Below are positions 41,358 through 49,848 of a stretch of 64,000 bases of DNA, piece after piece; position 1 is the first letter of the stretch, and every line of letters begins with the position of its first letter. The DNA comes from Anaeromassilibacillus sp. An200 (lineage in GTDB: Bacteria > Bacillota > Clostridia > Oscillospirales > Acutalibacteraceae). A program made the position numbers and the translations under genes. The stretch is from the NCBI RefSeq assembly GCF_002160025.1, contig NZ_NFJU01000017.1, positions 1-64,000 on the forward strand, given 5' to 3'. The notes beneath the pieces were generated by a model. That model was not told the origin of the DNA. It worked only from the letters and a program-made list of their open reading frames with translations, and did no database searches.

Positions 41358-42728
41358 ATGACAAAGATTCCCCATCGACTGATTCTCACCGAGGACCAGA
41401 TGCCGAAGCAATGGTACAACCTGCGCGCCGACATGAAGGAGCAGCCGGATCCCCTTCTCAACCCCGCCACACTCCAGCCCATCAAGACGGAAGAGCTTTA
41501 TCCAATCTTCTGCAAAGAGCTGGCCCGGCAGGAGACGGACTGCGAGACGCGCTATTTTGATATTCCCGAGCCGGTGCTTGATATTTATAAAACCTACCGC
41601 CCCTCCCCTCTGTGCCGCGCGTATCATCTGGAAAAGTATCTCGATACTCCGGCGCACATCTATTACAAATTTGAGGGCAGCAACACCTCCGGCAGCCACA
41701 AGCTCAATTCCGCCGTCGCGCAGGCCTACTACGCCAAGGAACAAGGTCTCAAGAGCCTGACAACCGAGACGGGCGCGGGACAGTGGGGCACGGCTCTGGC
41801 TGAAGCCTGCTCCTATTTCGGCCTGCACCTCGATGTTTTCATGGTGAAAGGCTCGTACAATCAAAAGCCGTACCGCAAGGCCGTGATGCAGACCTTCGGC
41901 GCGAATGTGGTAGCCAGCCCCAGCGACACCACGCGCGTGGGCCGCGCGATTCTCGCGAACGATCCGGAGACAACGGGCAGCCTTGGCTGCGCGATCTCTG
42001 AAGCCATTGAAAAGGCAACCACCACGCCGGACTGCCGTTATGTGCTCGGCAGTGTGCTCAACCAGGTTCTGCTGCATCAGTCCATCATCGGCCTGGAATG
42101 CAAAAAGGCGATGGAGATCATCGGGGAATACCCGGATATCGTCATTGGCTGCGCGGGCGGCGGCTCGAATCTTGGCGGTTTGATCGCTCCCTTCATGCAG
42201 GATAAGCTGCTCGGCCACGCGAATCCGCATTTCATCGCTGTGGAGCCTGCCTCCTGCCCCTCCCTCACCCGGGGACGCTATGCCTACGATTTTTGCGACA
42301 CCGGCAAGGTCACGCCACTGGCCCGGATGTACACGCTCGGCAGCGGTTTCATTCCCTCCGCGAACCATGCGGGCGGCCTGCGCTATCACGGCATGAGCCC
42401 AATCCTCTCCAAACTCTACCACGACGGCTATCTGGACGAGGCCCGTTCCGTGGAGCAAACCAAGGTGTTTGAGGCCGCAACACTCTTTGCCCGCCTCGAA
42501 ACCATCCTGCCCGCGCCGGAAAGCTCCCACGCCATCCGCGGAGCCATCGACGAGGCCATCCGCTGCCGCGAAAGCGGAGAGAAAAAGGTTATTCTCTTCG
42601 GCCTGACCGGTACCGGCTATTTTGATATGACAGCCTACACCTCCTATCTGGAGCACACCATGTCGGATTACATTCCCACCGACGCAGACTTGCAGCCCGG
42701 TTTCGACTCTCTGCCGAATATCGGCTGA
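41358..42728 (+). CDS. trpB: tryptophan synthase beta chain-like enzyme (TrpB2 type)
   Basis: A 456-aa PLP enzyme that joins indole and serine to form tryptophan. The PLP lysine lies in EGSNTSGSHKLNSA; the phosphate-binding glycine loop is CAGGGSNLGG; TETGAGQWGTALA is the conserved E-T-G-A-G-Q loop. The long N-terminal region (KQWYNLRADM) and length above 430 aa mark the TrpB2 subgroup, which often works without TrpA. No trpA or other trp genes are adjacent, consistent with salvage of indole. AAAGGAG precedes the ATG. It is controlled by the Trp T-box upstream and closed by a hairpin at 42756. Confidence 0.92.
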   Translation: MTKIPHRLILTEDQMPKQWYNLRADMKEQPDPLLNPATLQPIKTEELYPIFCKELARQETDCETRYFDIPEPVLDIYKTYRPSPLCRAYHLEKYLDTPAHIYYKFEGSNTSGSHKLNSAVAQAYYAKEQGLKSLTTETGAGQWGTALAEACSYFGLHLDVFMVKGSYNQKPYRKAVMQTFGANVVASPSDTTRVGRAILANDPETTGSLGCAISEAIEKATTTPDCRYVLGSVLNQVLLHQSIIGLECKKAMEIIGEYPDIVIGCAGGGSNLGGLIAPFMQDKLLGHANPHFIAVEPASCPSLTRGRYAYDFCDTGKVTPLARMYTLGSGFIPSANHAGGLRYHGMSPILSKLYHDGYLDEARSVEQTKVFEAATLFARLETILPAPESSHAIRGAIDEAIRCRESGEKKVILFGLTGTGYFDMTAYTSYLEHTMSDYIPTDADLQPGFDSLPNIG

Positions 42729-42755
42729 CGTATATCTAATATAATAAGATGACAA

Positions 42756-42795
42756 AAGGACGGACCACCGGCGAAAGCTGGTGGTCCGTCCTTTC
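42756..42795. terminator. terminator between trpB and the ABC transporter operon
   Basis: AAAGGACGGACCACC pairs with GGTGGTCCGTCCTTT around the loop GGCGAAAGCT. It serves the converging trpB and permease genes. Confidence 0.85.
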
Positions 42796-42875
42796 CACAG
42801 GAATGCAAAAAACGGGAAGCATCTTTCCGAAACGAATTTCGGAATGGTCATGTAAGCAGAGAAAATCGTTCCTTC

Positions 42876-43757
42876 TTATTCCTTGACAGCGCCAATCACG
42901 ATGCCGGAAACAAAGTACTTTTGCAGGAACGGATAAATCAGAAGCAGCGGGATTGTGGAAACCACAATCTTGGTAGCGTTGAAAGCGCGGTTGCTCATGG
43001 TCGCAAGCTGCTTGAGCTGCTCCGCGTCGGTCACCTGGGTGATATCCACCGTCAGCTGCTGGATGTAAGTCGGCAGCGGATACAGGGTAGCCTTGTTCAT
43101 GTAAAGCAGACCGGAGAAATAATCGTTCCAATGATACACAATGGAAAACAGGGCCACAGTGGCCAGAGCCGGCAGGGAAACCGGCAGATAAATCTTGATG
43201 AGAACCGTCAGCGGAGAAGCGCCGTCAATGCTGGCTGCTTCGTCCAGCGATACGGGAACGCCCTTGAAGAAATTCACCATCAGGATTACGTTAAAGACCG
43301 GCACGGCGCTCGGCAGAACAAGAGCCCAGATGGTATTGATCATTTTGAGCTGGCTGACCACCATGAACAGCGGAATGATACCGCCGGAGAAAAGCATCGC
43401 GAAAATAACAATCTTGATGTAAACCTCACGGGCGGGAAAACGCAGGCGGCTCTTGGAAAGCGGGTACGCCATGGTGATGACAAAGAACATATTGATGATC
43501 AAACCAAGCACAACGCGCTGCACGGAAATCCAGAAGGAAGCCCAGAACTGTGTGTCGTTGAGAAGCTTCTGATACGTGCTCAATGTCGGCTCCACCGGCA
43601 GCAGGCCTACTTGGTTGGAAGCTACGGCGTTGCTGCTGCTCAGGGAGATGGCGACCATGTTGACCAGCGGGAGAAGGCAGCTCAGTGTCATGAGAATCAC
43701 GACCAGCCAGATCAGCGCCTGGCAGATTTTTGTGCCAACGGTAACCTTTTTAACCAT
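42876..43757 (-). CDS. sugar ABC transporter permease, LplC/MalG type
   Basis: A 293-aa inner-membrane permease with about six transmembrane helices. The EAA loop for contact with the ATPase is DEAASIDGASPLTVLIKIYLPVSLPALAT. The N-terminus (QALIWLVVILMTLSCLLPLVNMVAISLSSSNAV) and C-terminus (PFLQKYFVSGIVIGAVKE) match the LplC/YtcP group that imports complex saccharides. It is the third gene of a solute-binding protein-permease-permease operon; no ATPase gene is present, so a shared ATPase (MsmX-like) encoded elsewhere is likely. Confidence 0.9.
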   Translation of the reverse strand: MVKKVTVGTKICQALIWLVVILMTLSCLLPLVNMVAISLSSSNAVASNQVGLLPVEPTLSTYQKLLNDTQFWASFWISVQRVVLGLIINMFFVITMAYPLSKSRLRFPAREVYIKIVIFAMLFSGGIIPLFMVVSQLKMINTIWALVLPSAVPVFNVILMVNFFKGVPVSLDEAASIDGASPLTVLIKIYLPVSLPALATVALFSIVYHWNDYFSGLLYMNKATLYPLPTYIQQLTVDITQVTDAEQLKQLATMSNRAFNATKIVVSTIPLLLIYPFLQKYFVSGIVIGAVKE

Positions 43758-43777
43758 AATTCACTTCGCCGCCCTTC

Positions 43778-44704
43778 TTAAAAGATTCCGCTGCCCGTCA
43801 GTCTCTTGGCCAAGCGGTTGGATCCCAGGATAAGAACAAAGCTGATGATGGATTTGAACAGGCCAACGGCCGCGCCGATGCTGTACTGGCGTTCGACCAT
43901 ACCGATACGGTACACATAAGTATCAATGATATCGCCCGTCTCATAGACAATGGGGTTATACAGATTGAACACCTGATCAAAACCTGCGTTGAGGATGTTG
44001 CCAAGGCTCAGGGCCACCATGAGAACGACGGTGGGCATCAGGGACGGCAGCGTGATGTGAAGGATCTGCTTGAAACGGCTGGCACCGTCGATGGAGGCCG
44101 CCTCATACAGGCCGGGATCGATCGAAAGCAGGGCAGCCAGGTAGATAACGGAGTTATAGCCGAATTCCTTCCACACATCGGTGCCGATGATCACGGTGCG
44201 GAACCAGCTGTTGTCCGCCAGGAACTGGATCCCATCCACACCGAACAGGCCAAGGAAAGCATTGATCGGGCCATCCAGCGAGAACATATTGGTCACAACT
44301 GTGGCGAGAACCACCCAAGAAAGAAAATGAGGCAGATACACAATGGTCTGGAAGGTGCGCTTGAAAATCTTGCCGCCAAGCTCATTGAGCAGGATGGAGA
44401 AGATAACAGGCACAATCGCGTTGAGAACCAGCTTGCCGAAAGCGATGATCAGCGTGTTCCAGAACACCTGCACGCTGTCGCGGAACGTAAAGATGATGCG
44501 GAAATTTTCAAGCCCCACCCACGGAGAACGGAAAAATCCCAAGCCCACCTTGTAGTCCTGGAACGCCATAACGGAGCCCAGCAGCGGGACGAACACAAAG
44601 ATCAGGAGCACAATCATTCCGGGCAGGAGCATCAAATGAAAGGTGAGACGCTCTTTTTTCTGACTGCGGCGCACGCTCGCCGTCTTTAATTTTCCAGTCG
44701 ACAT
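43778..44704 (-). CDS. sugar ABC transporter permease, LplB/YteP type
   Basis: A 308-aa permease starting at the ATG at 44704 after AGGAGGGTATT; longer readings to 44893 run through the intergenic region. It has the partner permease features: six helices, EAA loop YEAASIDGASRFKQILHITLPSLMPTVVL, and the N-terminal PGMIVLLIFVFVPLLGSVMAFQDYKVGLG typical of LplB. It lies 20 bases upstream of the second permease and after the solute-binding protein gene. Substrate unknown; the Lpl group handles plant or host glycans. Confidence 0.9.
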   Translation of the reverse strand: MSTGKLKTASVRRSQKKERLTFHLMLLPGMIVLLIFVFVPLLGSVMAFQDYKVGLGFFRSPWVGLENFRIIFTFRDSVQVFWNTLIIAFGKLVLNAIVPVIFSILLNELGGKIFKRTFQTIVYLPHFLSWVVLATVVTNMFSLDGPINAFLGLFGVDGIQFLADNSWFRTVIIGTDVWKEFGYNSVIYLAALLSIDPGLYEAASIDGASRFKQILHITLPSLMPTVVLMVALSLGNILNAGFDQVFNLYNPIVYETGDIIDTYVYRIGMVERQYSIGAAVGLFKSIISFVLILGSNRLAKRLTGSGIF

Positions 44705-44792
44705 AATACCCTCCTTCGGGAAAACAGCCTCCAAAACAGGGTTTGCTTCTGCTTTGGAGGCGCGTTTTTTACCGTTTGGTATCGCGTCCGGC

Positions 44793-46502
44793 TCAGCCGC
44801 CGATCGCTTCGTTGACTTCCTCGGTGATCTTGTCACCGCCGCTGCTCGTCCAGGTCTCCACGAAGGAATCAAACGAGGAGATATCCTGTTCACCGGTGAT
44901 GATCTTCAGAACGGTTTCCATCTCCATCTTCTCGAGAGACGCCCACAGGGTGCTCATCGAATCGGTCGTCTCAAAGAAGGAAGGCACCAGGAAGTTGGCA
45001 GGCTCGTCAATCATGCGCTGCATGGAAACGATACGGGACATATACTGCGAATAATCCGCGGCATCGGCTTTGTTTCCGGCTTCTTCCGCCTCAAGATAAC
45101 GCACGGCGGATTCATAATAGCTCTGCTCCTCGGTGGTGAGAGAATCGGCCTCAGCCTTTCCGTCCATCACATCGAGCACATGCTGGGTCATGATCTCCGC
45201 GTTGTTGCCGGGCTGCACTTCACAGTACAGGGGCCAGTTGAAATAAGCCAGCGTCTGGTTCTCCTTGACCTCCTGCGCGGCTTCGGACTTATCCTGCTTA
45301 GAATACTCAGAGTTGACATTGACAATCTTCATCGCGAGCTCAGGATGCTCGTAGCCCTTGCGGACCACAACAAATCCCGCGTAGCTCTTGGTGCTGATGG
45401 CATTAAGCTTGCCGTCGCTTCCCACCGGGCAGGAAACGTTGATCCACTCGGCATCGTCGGAAGCATAAGTAGAGGTCTGCGCCTGGTTGAAGGGCGCCCA
45501 CCACGGGCCGATGAACGCGCCGCACTGGCCGGTGGAAATCAGGCCGACAATATCATCGTTGGTGCGGGTGGCAAACTCCTTGTCGATCAGGCCCTCGTTG
45601 TACCAGCGGTTGAGAAGCTGGAGAGGTTCCTTCATTTCCTCCTGCACGGAGCCGTACACAGCCTTGCCGTCCTTGTCGATCCAGACGCCGGGATATGCGC
45701 CAAACGCGGTAAAGACATTATCAATGCCGAAGGTGTTGTTCGGATAGCCGCCATACACCTCGCTGAGCATCACCATGCCGATGGTGTCATCCTGGCCGTC
45801 GCCGTCGGGATCCTCCTCGATGAAGGCCTTCATGATTTTCTCCATATCCTCGATGGTGGAGGGCTCATCCAGTCCAAGCTTGTCGAGCCAGTCCTTGCGC
45901 AGCCAAAGGAAATCCTGGCCGTCGCTGAGCTGGGTCTTGGGAATTGCCATGATCTTGCCGTCAAAGGTTACGGTGTTGAGCGGATTGTTTTCCTCGCCGT
46001 AGCTCTCATAAGCGGCCTTCACGGTATCGCAGGCAAGATTGTTGTATACATCCGTCAGGTCCTCAATGAGATCGCTTTCCACCAGCTCGACCAGCGTGGC
46101 ATAGTCCGCAACATGCATAATGTCCGGGATGGTGGAGCTGGCAATCGCCATGGAAACCTTCTGATCATAATCCGAACCGGAAACAGCCTCGAAGGAGTTT
46201 TCGTTCTGAACGTTGAGAAGCTCCTTGAGATAACGGGTGTAGGCATTGTTCTCCGTTGTATCGTTCTCATAGGGGGTTCCCGCCAGAACATCGGAGCCCT
46301 GGTTGGTCAGGTTGTAGCCCGTGGTATAAGTAACAAGCTCAGGATATTTGCCATAGGGATCGTTGGCGGCGGCTTCCCACGCAGCCTTCTCTTCCTCGCT
46401 CATCCCAGCCGTGAAATCCTGCTCCTGCGAGCAGGAGGCCAGTGAGGAAATCATAAGCACCGACAGCAAAAGCGCTGCTGCTCTCCTTGCTTTTCCTTTC
46501 AT
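44793..46502 (-). CDS. extracellular solute-binding lipoprotein (LplA type)
   Basis: A 569-aa secreted lipoprotein. The signal peptide with lipobox LASC (cleavage before Cys24) is followed by a large family-1-type binding domain. Aromatic-rich stretches (WINVSCPVGSDGK, FIGPWWAPFN, WLRKDWLDKLGLDEPSTIEDMEKIM) match LplA/YtcQ proteins, and EEDPDGDGQDDTIG is the calcium-binding-like D-x-D-G-D-G loop frequent in this group. It captures an oligosaccharide and delivers it to the two permeases encoded downstream. Its GGAGG start faces the divergent two-component genes, which probably regulate it. Confidence 0.92.
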   Translation of the reverse strand: MKGKARRAAALLLSVLMISSLASCSQEQDFTAGMSEEEKAAWEAAANDPYGKYPELVTYTTGYNLTNQGSDVLAGTPYENDTTENNAYTRYLKELLNVQNENSFEAVSGSDYDQKVSMAIASSTIPDIMHVADYATLVELVESDLIEDLTDVYNNLACDTVKAAYESYGEENNPLNTVTFDGKIMAIPKTQLSDGQDFLWLRKDWLDKLGLDEPSTIEDMEKIMKAFIEEDPDGDGQDDTIGMVMLSEVYGGYPNNTFGIDNVFTAFGAYPGVWIDKDGKAVYGSVQEEMKEPLQLLNRWYNEGLIDKEFATRTNDDIVGLISTGQCGAFIGPWWAPFNQAQTSTYASDDAEWINVSCPVGSDGKLNAISTKSYAGFVVVRKGYEHPELAMKIVNVNSEYSKQDKSEAAQEVKENQTLAYFNWPLYCEVQPGNNAEIMTQHVLDVMDGKAEADSLTTEEQSYYESAVRYLEAEEAGNKADAADYSQYMSRIVSMQRMIDEPANFLVPSFFETTDSMSTLWASLEKMEMETVLKIITGEQDISSFDSFVETWTSSGGDKITEEVNEAIGG

Positions 46503-46637
46503 ATGGATTGCCTCCTTGTACTGTTTTCACAGGAGCCCACACGGCTTCCTGTCCGTTGTGTTTCGTTCTATATATAGAATATCTGTTTTTTCAAAAATAG
46601 AAAACATCAAATTTCCGACAAACATATCAATATTCCG

Positions 46638-46667
46638 TTTACTTTATCTTCACATTTCCGCTATAAT
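46638..46667 (+). promoter_or_regulatory. promoter of the two-component operon
   Basis: TTTACT (46638-46643) and TATAAT (46662-46667), 18-base spacing, 45 bases before the response-regulator start. Confidence 0.55.
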
Positions 46668-46711
46668 AAAGTCATAATCTGAATTTGACCGGCCGAAAGG
46701 AGGGATGGGCG

Positions 46712-47880
46712 ATGTTTCGCCTTCTGATGGTGGACGATGAAAAAAACGAGCGCGACTGTCTGCTGTACCTGATCCAAAACGCTCGGCTTCCCTTTGAGGT
46801 TCGGGAAGCCGAGAACGGCGTGGACGCCCTGCGGATTTTGGAGGAATGGACGGCAGATGTGATCCTCTCCGACGTCCAGATGCCCGTCATGGGCGGTCTG
46901 GAATTTCTTCGTGAAGCCTGTGCGCTCTACCCCGAAACCCGCGTCATTATTTTCAGCAACTACGCGGAGTTTGAATATGCCAAAGCCGCCATGCATCTGG
47001 GCGTGGAAAATTATATTCTCAAACCCGTGGTGCCGCAGGAATTGGAAAATACGCTCAATGCCGTGATCGAACAGATCACAGAAGAACGAAGCGCCAGCCG
47101 CATGTATCAGGCTTCCATGCTCCAGTCCGCTTTGCAGCTTTCTGTTTACGGCAGCATGGATCCCGCATCCCTGAGCGACGATCTGCGCACACAGCTGCAA
47201 AGCTTCCGCCGCATGGTGCTTCTGAATTTTCCGGGCGCCTTTCTGGAAAAAGGCTATTCCCGCCTGTGCGACGGCCTGCGCGGCACGCTTGGACAGGAGT
47301 TCGTACCTCTGAACCTTTCCCCGCAGGCGCTGATTTTTCTGAAAGGGGACGAGCAGGAGGACGCTCATGAGCTCGGTGCGCGGATCTGCCGGTGTGTGCA
47401 GGATACCTGCGGCGTTTCCTGCTGTGCGGCGGAAAAACCATGGATGAGCTGATTTCCGCCCTGTATTTGCAGCAGGACATCTCCCAGATCATTGATATGG
47501 TGCAGGAACTCGCGCGCAAGGTGGCGGGAACCTTCGTGGAAAGCACACGCGGACTGCGGCGTGAGCTGGTGATCGTGCTTGACTACATCCATCAGCACTA
47601 CGGGCAGGAGCTTTCCGTGGAACTTTTGGCCTCCACCGTTTTTCTCTCCCCCGATTACCTCAGCCGCATCTTCAAAAAGGCGATGGGAAAGAGCCTGTAT
47701 CAGTACATCCGGCAGTTCCGCATGGAAAAGGCCAGCGAGCTTTTGCGGAATACCACAAAGAAGGTGATAGACATTGGCACGGAAACGGGATATCCAAACT
47801 ACTCCTATTTCTGCCAGAGTTTCCGGGAATACTTCGGAACCTCCCCCGACCGCTACCGGCAGGAGGCCGCGCATGCCTGA
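46712..47880 (+). pseudogene. YesN-type response regulator (receiver + AraC HTH) split by a frameshift
   Basis: Starts at the ATG at 46712 after AAAGGAGG. The receiver domain is complete: LLMVDDEKNERD (acidic pair), VILSDVQMPV (phospho-Asp), VIIFSNYAEF and ILKPV (Lys). A linker follows and stops at 47452. In the -1 frame the protein resumes at MDELISALYLQQD and contains two AraC helix-turn-helices (LSVELLASTVFLSPDYLSRIFKKAMGKSL and VIDIGTETGYPNYSYFCQSFREYFGTSPDRYR). The two readings join at an A run (47443-47447), so one missing A explains the break. It may be a sequencing error, a phase-variable run or a true mutation. The regulator would be activated by the adjacent kinase and drive the divergent transporter. 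Confidence 0.8.
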
Positions 47881-49573
47881 GCGCCTCCAAAAGCTGATCC
47901 GGCGCGTGCAGAATCTCAGCTACAAACGAAAGCTTTTACTGACCTGCCTGACCGTCAGTATTCTTCCTCTCTCCATCACAACCGTGTTCTGCGTTTCTCA
48001 GATGACCTCCAGTCTGCTGCGGCAGGAGGATACCGCCCTGCGCGAAACACTCAGCACGGCCTCCGACTCTCTCAGCTTTCAGATTGAGCTGTACGGAAAT
48101 TTGGTGCAGAACGCCGCGGATTCCGACGCAGTGATTTCCACCGCGTCCCGCACCTACGATACGGTATACGATAAATACGCGCAATTTTCCTATACCTTCG
48201 ACGTCTTTCTGAACAATCTGACCACACAGCATCCGGAGATTGAACAGATCACGCTCTACACCGGCCGGGAAGAGCTGCGCCATGGCAAGCAGCTCCGAAC
48301 GCTTTCCGATCTGGAGCAGGAGCCATGGTTCACCGCGGATGCGGAAGATTTGACAGCGGAGCCTCAATGGTTTATCCGGGAGGACGGCGCGATGGTGTTG
48401 ATCTGCCTTGTCCCGGAACCGTATACCAAATACGTCAAGGCATATTCCCAAAACTGTGTGGCAATGACCATCCCCGGCGATACCTTTTTTTATTTTCTGG
48501 ACAGCCTATCCGACTGTCATCTGCGGATCTCCAATGGAGATACCGTCTTTTTCGACTATACGGATCCAAAAATAGCAGGGTTTCTGTCCGGCACACCGCT
48601 TACCAGCCTCTCTGCGGAAGAGGACGGCTGGAGCATTCTTCTGGAAAAGCCCCTATATCTGATCGTACAGTCCGCCGCCCAGGTTCTTCTTGTCATGGTG
48701 GGGATTATGGCCGTGTGCCTGTTTCTGATCCTTTTTCTCAGCCGCCTGTTCGCGGACTTTTCCACAAGGCGGATCGACCAGGTCAACCGCACCATGCAGG
48801 TGGTACAGACGGGAGATTTCAGCGTCCGCCTGCACGACGACTGCGAGGATGAAATCGGCGTGCTCACCAACAATTTTCAGACCATGGCGGACAAAATCCA
48901 GACACTGATTCAGGACAATTACCAGAAAACCATCACCCTCAAGGAAGCGCAGCTCAAGGCCCTCCAGGCACAGATTAACCCCCATTTTCTCTATAACTGC
49001 CTGTCCCTGATCAACAGCCGCGCGCTGCTTTCCCATCAGGATGATATCAGCCAGATGTCCCAGCTCATGTCCACCTTTTACCGCACCACGCTGAATAAGG
49101 GGCGTTCGCAGATCGCGCTGCAGGATGAGATCCGCAACGTCATGTCCTACCTTGAGATCCAGCATCTGCTGCATGACGGGAGATTCCAGGTGATTACACA
49201 GATCGACCCGATTCTGCCGGATATCACCGTGCCGAACCTTCTGCTTCAGCCGTTGGTGGAAAACTCCATCGTCCATGGACTTCTCCCGCGCCAGGAGGGC
49301 GGCGGCTGTCTTTTCCTCACCATCCGCCGTGTGGAGGAAGCCATCCATTTCACCGTGATGGACAACGGCGTGGGAATCCCTCCGGAAAAGCTGCCCACGC
49401 TCACCTCCACGGACTCCTCCGGCTACGGCCTGAAGAACGTCAATGAACGCCTGATTCTAACCTATGGGGAAACATCCGCGCTGAAAATCAACAGCATCCA
49501 GAACCAGAGCACCATGATTACCTTCTGCCTGCCGGTATCCGCTTCTCCGTCAACACAGGAAGCTGAGGTTTGA
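47873..49573 (+). CDS. YesM-type sensor histidine kinase
   Basis: A 566-aa membrane kinase starting at the ATG at 47873 after AGGAGG; ATGCCTGA overlaps the regulator stop. One transmembrane helix (about residues 20-42) leads into an extracellular sensor domain of about 225 residues; a second helix (about 265-290) leads to HAMP (RIDQVNRTMQVVQTGDFSVRL). Then come the His_kinase signature with phosphorylated His (LQAQINPHFLYNCLSLIN) and an ATPase domain (VPNLLLQPLVENSIVHGL, MDNGVGIPPEKL, GYGLKNVNERL). It probably senses an extracellular glycan and phosphorylates the upstream regulator. Confidence 0.92.
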   Translation: MPERLQKLIRRVQNLSYKRKLLLTCLTVSILPLSITTVFCVSQMTSSLLRQEDTALRETLSTASDSLSFQIELYGNLVQNAADSDAVISTASRTYDTVYDKYAQFSYTFDVFLNNLTTQHPEIEQITLYTGREELRHGKQLRTLSDLEQEPWFTADAEDLTAEPQWFIREDGAMVLICLVPEPYTKYVKAYSQNCVAMTIPGDTFFYFLDSLSDCHLRISNGDTVFFDYTDPKIAGFLSGTPLTSLSAEEDGWSILLEKPLYLIVQSAAQVLLVMVGIMAVCLFLILFLSRLFADFSTRRIDQVNRTMQVVQTGDFSVRLHDDCEDEIGVLTNNFQTMADKIQTLIQDNYQKTITLKEAQLKALQAQINPHFLYNCLSLINSRALLSHQDDISQMSQLMSTFYRTTLNKGRSQIALQDEIRNVMSYLEIQHLLHDGRFQVITQIDPILPDITVPNLLLQPLVENSIVHGLLPRQEGGGCLFLTIRRVEEAIHFTVMDNGVGIPPEKLPTLTSTDSSGYGLKNVNERLILTYGETSALKINSIQNQSTMITFCLPVSASPSTQEAEV

Positions 49574-49681
49574 CCTTTCTCAATAACTTCGAATATTTTT
49601 AGCACTTTGTCCTAATTTCTTCCGTTGGATTTTCGCGTTTTATCCAAGAAATAGATTTTGCGAAAAGGAGGCCGACTTTGG

Positions 49682-49710
49682 TTGACACCCTCGCAAAACC
49701 GTATTATACT
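49682..49710 (+). promoter_or_regulatory. strong promoter upstream of candidate small RNA
   Basis: TTGACA (49682-49687) and TATACT (49705-49710) with 17-base spacing. No protein-coding gene follows on this strand before a terminator. Confidence 0.72.
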
Positions 49711-49716
49711 AATAGC

Positions 49717-49838
49717 AGACAAGAGGGAAAGACCTCCAAACAAAGCTTATACGTTCTGTGGCAGGCGCTGCCACACCTTTTCAATACAACTCCTCCCCAA
49801 AAAACGAAAACCGGCCGCAAGGCCGGTTTTCGTTTTTC
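49717..49838 (+). ncRNA. candidate small non-coding RNA
   Basis: A unit of about 120 bases from the strong promoter to a perfect terminator (49800-49816 with 49821-49837, then T-tract). It contains a 7-bp hairpin GTGGCAGGCGCTGCCAC and GAGG/CCTCC segments that could pair. There is no open frame with a ribosome binding site. It does not match the 6S, SRP, tmRNA or RNase P signatures I know. The terminator also serves sbcC on the other strand. Confidence 0.5.
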
Positions 49839-49848
49839 TATGCTTTTT

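Noticed and set aside
41304-42851. A 515-aa minus-strand frame opposite the TrpB2 gene
   Set aside because: It crosses the T-box terminator and mirrors trpB; no family resemblance.
44754-46445. A 563-aa plus-strand frame opposite the solute-binding protein
   Set aside because: Shadow of a clear lipoprotein gene; low-complexity composition and no start signals.
49717-49838. 6S RNA or SRP RNA
   Set aside because: Length and hairpins do not match the 6S open bubble, and the SRP GGAAGCA-type loop is absent.
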